Shown piece by piece: positions 8,301 through 17,700 of a stretch of DNA of 64,000 nucleotides (positions are counted from its first letter, which is position 1; each line of letters starts with the position of its first letter). This stretch comes from Nonomuraea dietziae (GTDB lineage Bacteria; Actinomycetota; Actinomycetes; Streptosporangiales; Streptosporangiaceae). The translations under genes and the position numbers were made by a program. The stretch covers positions 1,054,001 through 1,118,000 of the forward strand of contig NZ_JACIBV010000001.1 in the NCBI RefSeq assembly GCF_014195505.1, in the 5' to 3' direction. Below the pieces are notes generated by a model. The model searched no databases, was not told the DNA's origin, and saw only the letters and a program-made list of their open reading frames with translations.

Positions 8301-11300
8301 GCCGGGGCCGGCGGCGCGGGCTCTGGTCAGCAGGGCGGCGACGTCCTCGAGGTCCACGACCTCCTCCAGCAGGTGCAGGCATTCATCGAGCGCCTGGCGG
8401 AAGGCCGGTTCGTGCCGGTGCAGGTCGGCGGCGAGCCCGGGGTACTGCTCGCCGACCCCGGCGAGCAGGAAGGCGACCTTGCGGCCCTGGACGGTGTCCA
8501 CCCGGCTGAGCAGGCCGGTGCCGCCGTCCAGCGCGGCGGCGGCTGCGCCGGTGTCGGCGGCAACCAGCGCGCGCCGGTGCTCGAACGTCTTCCGTCCGGC
8601 CTGCAGGGTGTAGGCCACGTCCGCGAGCCGCGTGTCCGGCTCGGCGGCCAGGTGGCGGCCGAGGCGGCGGCACGCCTCGTCCGCGGCGGCGGCGCCGCGG
8701 GCCGAGATCGGCAGCACCTGGTGGCGGCGGACGGGTGGCGGCGCGTCGGGGCGGGCGGGCGGCTCCTCGATCACCATGTGCACGTTGGTGCCGCCCATGC
8801 CGAGCGAGTTGAGTCCCGCGATGCGCGGACGGCCGTCGCGGGTCCGCCACGGCGACAGCTCGGTGTTGACGTAGAAGGGGCCGGACTCGAAGTCGATCTC
8901 CGGGTTGGGGCTGGTGTAGTGCAGGCTGGCCGGGATCACGCCCTCGCGCAGCGCGAACGCGGTCTTGATCAGGCCGCTCGCCCCCGCCGCGCGGTCGAGG
9001 TGGCCGACGTTGGTCTTGACCGAGCCGATCGCGCAGTACCGGTTGTCGCGGGTGGGCCCGAAGGCGCGGGTGAGCGCCGCCACCTCGATCGGGTCGCCCA
9101 GCTCGGTGGCGGTGCCGTGCGCCTCGACGTAGCTGATGTCCTCGCCGGTGACGCCGGCGTCGGCCATCGCGTCGGCGATCACCCGGGACTGGCCGACGAC
9201 GCTCGGCGCGGTGTAGCCGACCTTCATGGCGCCGTCGTTGTTCATGGCCGAGCCGCGGATCACCCCCCAGATGTGGTCGCCGTCGCGCAGCGCGTCGGGC
9301 AGGCGCTTGAGCAGGACGGCGGCGGCGCCGTCGCCGAACATGCTGCCCTTGGCCCGGGCGTCGAAGGTGCGCACGTGCCCGTCGGGCGACTCCTGCCCGC
9401 CCGGCCCGTACAGGTGGCCCACGCGGTCAGGCACGCGGATGGAGACGCCGCCGGCCAGGGCGAGCTCGCACTCCCCGTTGCGCAGGCTCTGCACCGCCAG
9501 GTGCGCGGCGACCAGCGAGGTGGAGCAGAACGTCTGCACCGCGACGCTGGGCCCGTGCAGGTCGAGCAGGTAGGAGACGGTGGTGGGCAGGGCGTCCTTG
9601 TCATTGCCCATGATCACTTCGAAGTCGGTGAAGCCCTTCTGGCCCCCGCCGAGCAGGTGGTCGGTCATCCTGAGCAGGTAGGTGCTGATGTTGGCGCCGC
9701 CGAACACGCCGACCCGGCCCCGGTGCTCGGGTGCCGCGTAGCCGGCCTGCTCCAGGGCCTCCCAGCAGACCTCCAGGAAGGCCCGCTGCTGCGGGTCGGT
9801 GATCGCGGCCATGCGCGGGCTCATGCCGAAGAACGTGGCGTCGAAGCCGCCGACGTCGTCGAGCACCGGCCTGGCGGGCACGTAGGCGGGGTCGCGCACC
9901 TGCGCGGGGTCCGCCCCGGCGGCGATCAGCTCCTCCTCGGAGAAGAACGTGATCGACTCGACGCCGTCCCGGAGGTTCCGCCAGAACGCGGACACGTCGG
10001 GGGCGCCGGGAAAACGGCCGGCCATGCCGACGATCGCGATCCGCCGGTCGTCGTCGGCGCGCTCGGTGACATGGACGGGCGCCGCCCTGACGGGCTGCCG
10101 GACGGGCTGCCTGACGGGCTGGGGGGCGCTTTCGCCGCGCCGCTCGTCGAGGGCGGCGGCCAGCGTCTGCACGGTGGGCGCCTCGAACAGGGTCACGGTC
10201 GGCACCGCGATGCCGTGGCGCTTCTTCACCAGCGCCAGCATCTGCAGCGCCACCAGGGAGTTGCCGCCCAGGTCGAAGAAGTTGTCACGGGTGCCGACCG
10301 GCTCGACGCCGAGCACCTCCGACCAGAGCCCGGCGAGGTCGCGCTCGGACTGCGAGGTCGGCGCCGCGTAGGGCTGGGGCAGCTCGGGCCGCGGAAACCG
10401 GTCGGCGCCTCCCGCTGCGGACCCCGCTGCGGCCTGCCCGCCCGGCAGCGCGAGCATCGCCCTGGGGAGGCGGTCGTCCAGGCCGCCCGCGGCCACGACG
10501 ACGTGGGGGCGGCCTGCGGCCCGCAGCCGGTCGAAGGCGGCCAGCGCCTCGTCGGCGGTCATGGAGTGGGCGGCCATGGCCGCGCCGAACCCGCCCTCGA
10601 TGCGGTCGAGCGTCACCGACCAGGTGTCCCAGCTCGCGGCCGTCCACGGGGCGGGCCCTTCGTGGTGGCGGTGGGCGAGCGCGGTCAGCGCCGCGTTGGC
10701 GGCGGCGTAGCTGCCGAAGGTGATGCCGCCGAGCAACGCGGAGGTGGAGGAGAACAGCACGCAGAAGTCGGGCGCGAGGTCCGTCTCGGCGAGGGCCCGC
10801 TCCAGCGTCAGGGCGCCGGTGACCTTGGCGTCGAAGTGCCTGGCGACGCCATCCCCTTCGAGGTCGCGCAGCGGGCTGAAGGTGTCGGGAGTGGTCACGG
10901 CGGCGGCGTGCACGACGCCGTCCAGGCGGCTCTCCCCTGCGAGCAGCGCGCGTACGGCTGCGGCGTCCGTGACGTCCACCCTGGGCGTGCTGACCTCGAC
11001 GCCCAGCTCGCGCAGCGCGTCCACGGCCACGCGGCGCGGATGCCCCTCGTCGTCGGGCACGCCGCCCCTGCTCAGCAGGATCAGGCGGCCTGCGCCCTTC
11101 CTGGCCAGGTGCCCGGCCAGCAGCAGGCCGACGTCCCCGAGCCCGCCGGTGACGAGATACGTCCCGCCAGCCCGGACCGGCGCCCCGCCTGGCCCGGACG
11201 CGGGCTCGGCGGGGGTGTAGGCGCGGATCAGGCGGGATCCTTCGCGGTAGGCGACGAAGACGTCACCGGACGGGTGGCGCACCTCCGCGGCGAGCGCGCC

Positions 11301-14300
11301 TGCCACCTCGGCGGCGTCCGCGCCGGGTGCCACGTCGACGGTGGCGCAGTCGAGGTTCAGGTACTCCTGGTTGGCGACCATGGGGAGCGTGGCGGCGGCG
11401 GCCTGCCCGGGATCGGGGCGCTCGCCGGCGGAGACGGCCTGGCCGCCCCGCGTGACGAGGAGGACGCGGGCGGAGTCGGCGCCCGCCTCGCCCCAGGCGG
11501 CGAGCAGCCGCGCCACGGGAGGCAGCGTGTCCCTGCCGTCACCGTCTTCCGGACGGTCGAGCAGGCGCAGGTCGACCACGGTGACGCCCGCGGAGGTGGT
11601 GAGGCGCTCTGCCAGGGCGGCGTGGTCGGCGGGTGAGGCGGGGTCGATGGTGAAGCCGCCCGGTGTCTCGGTGAAGGCGTTCCCGCCGGTGACGGTGATG
11701 ACCTCGGTGCCCGCGGCGCGCAACGCCCGGGCCAGCGCCTCACCGGCCCCCGCGTCGTCGGGCAGGATGACGCAGCGCGCGATCTGCCGTCCGGCGTCCG
11801 CGGGCGCGCCGGGTGTCCACCGGGGGGCCATCAGCGTCACGTGAGCGGCCCGCGAAGCGCCGTCTCCGGCCCCGCCCCTGGCGGACGCGTCCTCCCCCGC
11901 CCGCCCGTTCGAGGGGATGGGCTCGCCGACGGAGGGAGCGGTGTCGCGGGCGAGCGCGCCGCCGGGGAGGGCGGCTGCGCCGCCTCCTGGGGGGTTCACC
12001 CAGAAGCGCTCGCGCTGGAAGGGATACGTGGGCAGGCCGACCTTGGCGACGGGGCGGTCCTGGCGGTAGCCGGTCCAGTCGATGGGGACGCCCGCCAGCC
12101 AGAGCCGCCCCGCCGCCTCGGCGAGCACGGCCTGGGCGGGGCGGGGGTCGCTCGCGCCGGGCATGGACGCCACGATGAGCGGCCAGCGCTCCGGCGGGCA
12201 GTCGGCGTGGCCGCGCGCCATCGCGCCCAGCGACTGGCCGGGCCCGATCTCCAGGAGCGCGGGCTCGCCCTCCTGCCGCAGGAGGGTGCGCAGCACGTCG
12301 TGGAAGCGGACGGGCGCGCACATGTGCTCGGCCCAGTAGGCCGGGTCGGTGACCTGCTCGGCGACGGCCGGCTCGCCCGTGACGTTGGACACGTACGGCA
12401 CGCGCGGCGCGTGCAGCGGCACGTTGGCGGCGATCCACGAGGTGAGCCTTTCGCGGAGCGGCTCCATCATGGCGGAGTGGAAGGCGTGCGTGGTGGCCAG
12501 CGGCCGGCACGGCACCGCCTCGGCCTCCAGGAGCGCCCTGACGGCGGCGATGCCCTGCGGCTCGCCGGACAGCACGGTGAGCTCGGGCCCGCTGATCGCG
12601 CCGACGCCGACACCGGTGATGCCGGCGCGTTCGATGCGCTCCAGCACGTCCGCGGCGGCCAGCGGCACCGCGGCCATGGCCCCCGCGGGCAGCTCGTCGA
12701 TGAGGCGGGCGCGGTGGGTGACGAGGGCGAGCGCCGATTCCAGGGAGAGCACGCCGGCCAGGCAGGCGGCCACGTACTCGCCGAGGCTGTATCCGGCCAG
12801 CATCGCCGGCTGGATCCCCCAGGACTGGACGAGCCTGGCGAGCGCGTACTCGACCGCGAACAGGGCGGGCTGCAGCACGCCGGTCGGGGTCGCGGCGGCG
12901 GGCTCGGGCGCGCGGCCGAACAGCGCGCCGAGCGTGCCGTCCGCCGGGGGCGTCCTGGGGGCGAGCATCTCGGCGAGCGGGTCGGCGCCGCCCATGAGCC
13001 TGCGCAGCTGCGCGCGGCAGTCGTCGAGCACCTCGCGGTAGACCGGCTCGCTGACGTACAGGTCGGCGGCCATGCCGGGGTACTGCTCGCCGGTGCCCGC
13101 GATGAGGAAGGCGACGGGCCGGTCGGTGCGGCTCTCGGCGCGGCCGAGCACGGTCGCGCCCGCCAGCCCCACGGCGGCCTCGGCGGTGGAGGAGGCGACC
13201 AGCAGCCTGCGGTGTCCGAACTGCTGCCGCCCGGCCTGCAGCGTGTGGGCCACATCGGCCAGCCGGTGCTCGCGCCCGTCGCCCGCGAGGTGGCCGGCGA
13301 GCCGGGCGGCCATCTCGTCGGCGGCCGCGGCCGTGCGCGCCGACCAGATCAGCGGTTCCGGGCGCGGTCTCTCCTCGGTCCTGGGCACCAGCGGCGCCTC
13401 CTCCAGCACCACGTGGGCGTTGGTGCCGCCGATGCCGAACGCGCTCACCCCTGCCCTGCGGATGCGGCCGGCCTCGCGCGGCCAGCTTCGCAGCCTGGTG
13501 ACCACGTCGAGCCTGGCCTCACCGGTGCCGAGCTGCGGGTTCGGCTCCGACAGGTTGAGCGTGGGCGGGATCTCGTCGTGGCGCAGGGCGAGCGCGGCCT
13601 TGATCAGGTTGGTCACGCCCGCGGCCCGGTCCAGGTGGCCGACGTTGGGTTTGACGGAGCCGATCAGCAGCGACTGACCGCCGTAGACCTGCTGGAGCGC
13701 GGCCAGCTCGGCGGCGTCGCCGAGCGCGGTGCCCGTGCCGTGCGCCTCGATGTAGTCGATGTCGGCGGGCGAGAGGTCGGCGCTGGCCAGCGCCTCGGCC
13801 ATGACGGCGGCCTGCCCCTGCACGCCTGGCGCGGTGAAGCCGACCTTGCGCCCGCCGTCGTTGTTGACCGCCCAGCCGCGGATGACCGCGTAGATCTGGT
13901 CGCCGTCGGCGAGCGCGTCCTCCAGCCGCCGCAGGGCGACGACGCCGACGCCGCTGCCGAGCGGGCTGCCGAGGCCGCGCGCGTCGAAGGCGCGGCACCT
14001 GCCGTCCGGCGGCGCGATGCCGCCCTGCTGGTACAGGTAGCCGACCCGCTGCGGCACGTTGACCGCGACGCCGCCGGCCAGGGCCAGGTCGCACTCGTAG
14101 CCCGCCAGGCTCGAGGCGCCGGCGCACACGGCGACGAGCGAGGTGGAGCAGTAGCTCTGCACGCCGTAGCTGGGGCCCGACAGGCCGATCGTGTGCGCCA
14201 CCCGGGTGGTGAGCGAGTCCTTGTCGTTGGCCAGGCCGACGGCGAGGTCGCCCATGACGGCGGTGATGCCGCTGGGCAGCAGGTTGTTCTGCATGTAGGA

Positions 14301-14717
14301 GCTGTGGGCGCAACCGCCGAACACGCCGATGGCGCCGTCGAAGCGCTTGGGGTCGCAGCCCGCGTCCTCCAGCGCCGCCCAGCTGTGCTCCAGGAACAGC
14401 CGGTGCTGCGGGTCGAGGATCTGGGCCTCCTTGGGGCTGAAGCCGAAGAAGGCCGCGTCGAACTCCTCGACGCCGTCGATGACCGGCGCGGCCTTCACGT
14501 ACGCGGGGTCGTCCACGAGTTCGGCGGGGACGCCCGCGGCCCGCAGTTCCTCGTCGGTGAAACGGGTGATCCCTGAGGCACCCGCGCGGATGGCCGACCA
14601 GAGCTCGGCGACGCCTGACGCCCCGGGGAAGCGGCCGGACATGCCGACGATCGCGATGTCGGTGCCAGGGCCGTCGATGTCGTCGATCACGTCTACCGTC
14701 CTCATGTCCGGCCTCAT
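5355..14717 (-). CDS. PKS-E: bimodular type I PKS, (KS-AT-KR-ACP) x 2
   Basis: A 3120-aa protein expected to act last in the modular line. Module 5: KS (about 15-440, active Cys in YCSTSLVA, His in EAHGTGT and NVGHLDRAAG), AT (about 540-840, GYSLGEY, HAFH), KR (about 1180-1405, FSSTSALL and YAAANA), ACP (about 1440-1530, DLGGNSL). Module 6: KS (about 1557-1980, FCSTSLVA), AT (about 2080-2390, GYSLGEY, HAFH), KR (about 2710-2970, FSSITS and DYCAANAY), ACP (about 3010-3080, ELGGNSLL). No DH, ER or TE is seen, so each module should leave a beta-hydroxyl. The KS and AT sequences belong to a different lineage from PKS-A to C: KS entry FTDEEL/FSEEEL and AT entry GEQYPG. HAFH suggests malonyl, but an ACP-bound hydroxymalonyl unit cannot be excluded. 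ATG at 14717 overlaps the PKS-D stop as ATGA. There is no N-terminal coiled coil and no C-terminal docking tail. Confidence 0.95.
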   Translation of the reverse strand: MRPDMRTVDVIDDIDGPGTDIAIVGMSGRFPGASGVAELWSAIRAGASGITRFTDEELRAAGVPAELVDDPAYVKAAPVIDGVEEFDAAFFGFSPKEAQILDPQHRLFLEHSWAALEDAGCDPKRFDGAIGVFGGCAHSSYMQNNLLPSGITAVMGDLAVGLANDKDSLTTRVAHTIGLSGPSYGVQSYCSTSLVAVCAGASSLAGYECDLALAGGVAVNVPQRVGYLYQQGGIAPPDGRCRAFDARGLGSPLGSGVGVVALRRLEDALADGDQIYAVIRGWAVNNDGGRKVGFTAPGVQGQAAVMAEALASADLSPADIDYIEAHGTGTALGDAAELAALQQVYGGQSLLIGSVKPNVGHLDRAAGVTNLIKAALALRHDEIPPTLNLSEPNPQLGTGEARLDVVTRLRSWPREAGRIRRAGVSAFGIGGTNAHVVLEEAPLVPRTEERPRPEPLIWSARTAAAADEMAARLAGHLAGDGREHRLADVAHTLQAGRQQFGHRRLLVASSTAEAAVGLAGATVLGRAESRTDRPVAFLIAGTGEQYPGMAADLYVSEPVYREVLDDCRAQLRRLMGGADPLAEMLAPRTPPADGTLGALFGRAPEPAAATPTGVLQPALFAVEYALARLVQSWGIQPAMLAGYSLGEYVAACLAGVLSLESALALVTHRARLIDELPAGAMAAVPLAAADVLERIERAGITGVGVGAISGPELTVLSGEPQGIAAVRALLEAEAVPCRPLATTHAFHSAMMEPLRERLTSWIAANVPLHAPRVPYVSNVTGEPAVAEQVTDPAYWAEHMCAPVRFHDVLRTLLRQEGEPALLEIGPGQSLGAMARGHADCPPERWPLIVASMPGASDPRPAQAVLAEAAGRLWLAGVPIDWTGYRQDRPVAKVGLPTYPFQRERFWVNPPGGGAAALPGGALARDTAPSVGEPIPSNGRAGEDASARGGAGDGASRAAHVTLMAPRWTPGAPADAGRQIARCVILPDDAGAGEALARALRAAGTEVITVTGGNAFTETPGGFTIDPASPADHAALAERLTTSAGVTVVDLRLLDRPEDGDGRDTLPPVARLLAAWGEAGADSARVLLVTRGGQAVSAGERPDPGQAAAATLPMVANQEYLNLDCATVDVAPGADAAEVAGALAAEVRHPSGDVFVAYREGSRLIRAYTPAEPASGPGGAPVRAGGTYLVTGGLGDVGLLLAGHLARKGAGRLILLSRGGVPDDEGHPRRVAVDALRELGVEVSTPRVDVTDAAAVRALLAGESRLDGVVHAAAVTTPDTFSPLRDLEGDGVARHFDAKVTGALTLERALAETDLAPDFCVLFSSTSALLGGITFGSYAAANAALTALAHRHHEGPAPWTAASWDTWSVTLDRIEGGFGAAMAAHSMTADEALAAFDRLRAAGRPHVVVAAGGLDDRLPRAMLALPGGQAAAGSAAGGADRFPRPELPQPYAAPTSQSERDLAGLWSEVLGVEPVGTRDNFFDLGGNSLVALQMLALVKKRHGIAVPTVTLFEAPTVQTLAAALDERRGESAPQPVRQPVRQPVRAAPVHVTERADDDRRIAIVGMAGRFPGAPDVSAFWRNLRDGVESITFFSEEELIAAGADPAQVRDPAYVPARPVLDDVGGFDATFFGMSPRMAAITDPQQRAFLEVCWEALEQAGYAAPEHRGRVGVFGGANISTYLLRMTDHLLGGGQKGFTDFEVIMGNDKDALPTTVSYLLDLHGPSVAVQTFCSTSLVAAHLAVQSLRNGECELALAGGVSIRVPDRVGHLYGPGGQESPDGHVRTFDARAKGSMFGDGAAAVLLKRLPDALRDGDHIWGVIRGSAMNNDGAMKVGYTAPSVVGQSRVIADAMADAGVTGEDISYVEAHGTATELGDPIEVAALTRAFGPTRDNRYCAIGSVKTNVGHLDRAAGASGLIKTAFALREGVIPASLHYTSPNPEIDFESGPFYVNTELSPWRTRDGRPRIAGLNSLGMGGTNVHMVIEEPPARPDAPPPVRRHQVLPISARGAAAADEACRRLGRHLAAEPDTRLADVAYTLQAGRKTFEHRRALVAADTGAAAAALDGGTGLLSRVDTVQGRKVAFLLAGVGEQYPGLAADLHRHEPAFRQALDECLHLLEEVVDLEDVAALLTRARAAGPGLAALLGRDGTRDERAAALARTEVAQPAMFAVEYALARTLMAWGARPEIMLGYSLGEYVAACLAGVLSLEDAVALVAYRARLIAGLPAGSMLAVSMPAAALSRRFRLEERGLDVAAVNGPQITVVAGPAEPVAALAAELRAAEIPCRPLETTHAFHSRMLEPAAHDLTQWIKANVTLNPPAMPYISNVTGGVADAELVCDPGYWARHMCATVRFADGADRLLTDPELAVVEIGPGQSLGALVRGAGCPPERWPLITHTMPAASDATPGDEALAGCLARLWLSGVTLDWDAYHGRAPDAAAGGLPGRIPLPTYPFQRQRHWIDPPARRAQAAAEPEDLFEAVAGLPKLPEDEWLYLPVWRQTAAPAPAAGQPGSWLVLTRDGLADEAARRLSATGAAVTLVRPGDAYTVTPHGHTIRPGSVADALALLRDLRAAGRPLERVVHLWTLEPGPHDLTVARGLHTLVALARAAGESGIGGWSLDVAVSGTQQVLGEEVTDPSGATLTGPCLVIPLEYPGVTTRLIDLPGEPAAADLDALAAELARPHGDRTVALRRGRRWLPGYDPMPVPATPEPLRDGGVYLITGGLGGIALGLAEHLARERRARLVLLARNGLPPRAEWAAILDGRQAATETTRRRVAQVAGLIELGAEVEIVTGDTARAADVRRAVEAALDRFGALHGVLHAAGVPAMGLMQFKRAEELDEVLAPKVGGTLAIAEALRLGRPDEIELDFLALFSSITSATGGGPGQVDYCAANAYLDAYACRLAATGRRVVAVGWGEWTWNAWEAGLEGYEEALRDFFRDNRARIGIGFDDGWRSLLRALATGEPRVVVSTQDFPTLVAGSARFTLEAVTSPGLGGGGGERHPRPELLTPYQEPAGPTEEAIAAIWGESLRLERVGVLDNFFELGGNSLLGVTIVAAVRRAFELDELPPHILYEAPTVAALARTAEALASGATPAAADPGGSQVRAQLRRSGLEASAARRRGR

Positions 14718-17700
14718 TTGCGATTGCCTGAACGGGCCCGGCGCCGCCGCTGCCCCCGTGCGGAACTGGTGGAGAGCGCCTCCTGCGCGCCGGGGTCGCC
14801 GCCGCCGTCCAGGGCGGCCGCGAAGGCGGCGACGGTGGGGTGCTCGAACAACACCGCGGGCGCGATGGGACGGCCGAGGTCCTTCTCGATGGCGAGCACC
14901 ATGGCCATGCCGGTCAGGGAGTTGCCGCCGAGGTCGAAGAACGGGTCGTGCACGCCGACCTGGTCGATGCCGAGGTAGGCGCCCCACAGGTCGGCCATCC
15001 TGGCCTCGGCCTCGGTCCTCGGTGCGGCGAAGTCGGTGCGCAGGCGGGGCCGGGGGAAGCGCTCGCCCTGCGGCGCGGCCGTGGCCGCCTGGAGGAGGCC
15101 GTCCAGGTCGAGCATGTTCGTCCAGGCGTCGAGCACCTCGCGCAGCGGCTGCCTGACGGCCATGACCGAGCCGTGGCCACCGGCGAGGATGCGGTCCAGG
15201 AGGGCGCATCCGGCGTCGTCGGCGAAGCCGTAGCGGGCGCGGTAGGCGGCGACCCTGTCGGCGAGGCCGCCGGTGGTCCCGAGCCGTTCCGACTGCCAGA
15301 CGTCGTGCTGCCAGGGCCCCCAGGCGACGGAGACGACCCGGGTGGAGGGCGCGGCGCCGGCCAGGGCCTGGCCGTAGGCGTCGAGCACGGTGTTGGCGGC
15401 GCAGTAGTCGCCCTCGCCGATGCCGCCGAAGGCGGTGACGGCGGAGGAGTAGAGGACGAGCAGTTCGAGCCGCTCGTTCTCGGGGGTGTCCGGGCCGACC
15501 AGCTCGGCGAGCGGGCCCATGGCGTACACCTTGGGGGCGAGCACCTGGGCGGCCTCGGCGGGGGTGCGCCGCACCAGCAGCCCGCCGGCGGGCAGTCCTG
15601 CGGCGTGGATCACGCCGTGCAGCGCGCCGAAGTGCTTCCGCGCTCGTCTGAGGGCGGCGCGCAGCTGCTCGGGGACCCCCGCGTCGGCGGTCAGCAGCAG
15701 CACCTCGGCGCCCGCGGCCTCCAGCCGCGCGACCTCTTCGTCGCCCTCGGGCAGAGGGGTCCTGGCGAGGAGGGCGAGGCGGCGGACGCCCGCGCGGACG
15801 AGGTGCCGGGCCAGAGCCATGCCGAGGCCGCGGGTGCCGCCGGTGATGAGGTAGGTGCCGTCGGGGCGCCAGGGGGGCAGGTCCGGCTCGGCGTGGCGGG
15901 GGACGGGGGTCCAGCCGCGTACCCAGCGCCGGCCGCGCCGCCAGCCGGTGAGCGGGTCGGGCGAGTCGGGGGCGTCGCCCGCGCCGGGCTCGGTGAGCAG
16001 CTCGGTGAGGAGCTGCGGGGCGGCGCCGTCGAGCGGGGCGCCGGGGTCGAGGTCGGCGCCTGACCAGGTGAGGCCGGGGTACTCGTGCCGCGCCGCGCGG
16101 CCCAGCCCGTGGGCCAGCGCCTGGTGGGGCGCGGTGGCGTCGCCGCCGAGGATGTCCGCCGCGCCCCGTGTCACGGTGAGCAACCGGGCGGGCCGCTCCC
16201 CCAGGGCCTGCACGGCGAGCATGAGGCTGTGGAAGCCGTGCTCCACGGCGGCGCGCAGGTCGTCGTCGCCGGGCGGGGCCGCTCCCTTCGCGCCGGGGAC
16301 GGCCAGGCTCCACAGATGGGCCACGTGCACGGGCCCGTCGCCCAGCCCGGCGAACGCCTCGGCGTACTGCGCGGGGTCGGCGGGGTCGATGGTGAGGCGG
16401 CGTCCTTCGCGGCGCGGCCCGGTGCCTGGCACCACCTCGACGACGTGGGTGCCGGACCCGGCGGCCAGGTCGGCGAGGGCCGTCCCTGTCCCCTCGGGGT
16501 CGGCGAAGACGACGAGCGGGCCGGGCAGCGGGCGGCCGGCCGGTGAGGTGGCGCGGGCGGCGGGGTCGCGCCGCCAGGTGGGGGCGAAGGTGTGATCGGC
16601 GGGTTCGGCCGTCCCTGTCCCGGCGGTCCCGGGGAGGGGCTGGGTCGGCTCGGGCCAGAAGCGGACGCGCTGGAAGGGGTAGGTGGGCAGGTCGAGGACC
16701 CGGCCGCGGCCCGGCCTGGCGAGGTCCCAGGTGACGTCCACGCCGAGTTCCCACAGCGTGGCGCAGGTGGCGACGAGGTCGCCATGGGGCTGCCCGCTCT
16801 CCGCCGCGTTCCAGCGCGGGGTGAGCGTGCCGAGGACGGCGGCGGCGCCGCCGGTGCCGCCGGTCAGGTTCTGGCGGACCAGCCCGCCGAGTGTCTGGCC
16901 GGGGCCGAGTTCGACGAACGCGGACACCTCCTGCTCCAGGCAGTGCCGGACGCCGTCGGCGAAGCGGACGGTGCCGACGAGCTGGTCGGCCCAGTAGGAG
17001 GTGCTGGTGGCCTGGTCGGCGGTGAGCTGCCGCCCGGTGAGGTTGGACACGATGGCGATGGCGGGAGGACGCCGGGTCACGCCCTCCAGCACGGCGGCGA
17101 GCTTCTCCCTGGCAGGCTGCAGCAGCGTGGAGTGGAAGGCGTGCGCCGAGCGCAGGGGACGGCAGGCGAGGCCGTCCGCCGTGAGCGCGGCGGTCACGGC
17201 GTCGATCTCGGCGGGCAGGCCGCTGAGCACGGTCATCGCGGGCCCGTTGCGGGCGGCGACGTCCACTTCGGCGCCGCTTCCCGCGAGGGCGGCGCGGATC
17301 CGGTCCTCGGGGGCGGCGACCGCGACCATGCGTCCCGCGGGCACGGCGCTGATCAGGTGGGCCCGCTCGACGACCACGTGCAGGGCGTCTTCGAGGGTGA
17401 ACACGCCGGCCAGGCACGCGGCGACGTACTCGCCGAGGCTGTAGCCGACGAGCAGGTCGGGCGTGACGCCCCAGTGGCCGAGGAGCCTGGCGAGCGCGTA
17501 CTCGACGGTGAACAGGAAGGGGTGGGCGATCGCGGCCTGGTCGAGCGGGTCGTGGGAGTCGCCGGACTCCTCGCGCGCCCGGCCGAGGAGGGCGGCCAGG
17601 TCGGCGGGGCGGCCGGCGGGGGTGTCGCCTTCGGGGAAGAACAGGGGGTGAAGGTCCACGCCTGAGCGTCGACGCACGAGCTCGACGCACCGGTCGACGG

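Noticed and set aside
4845-11636. A 2263-codon open frame on the plus strand opposite PKS-E, and similar long plus-strand frames opposite the other PKS genes
   Set aside because: In very GC-rich DNA the antisense frames of real genes rarely contain stops. The translations are rich in Gly, Arg, Val and His without domain motifs, while the minus strand shows complete PKS domains.
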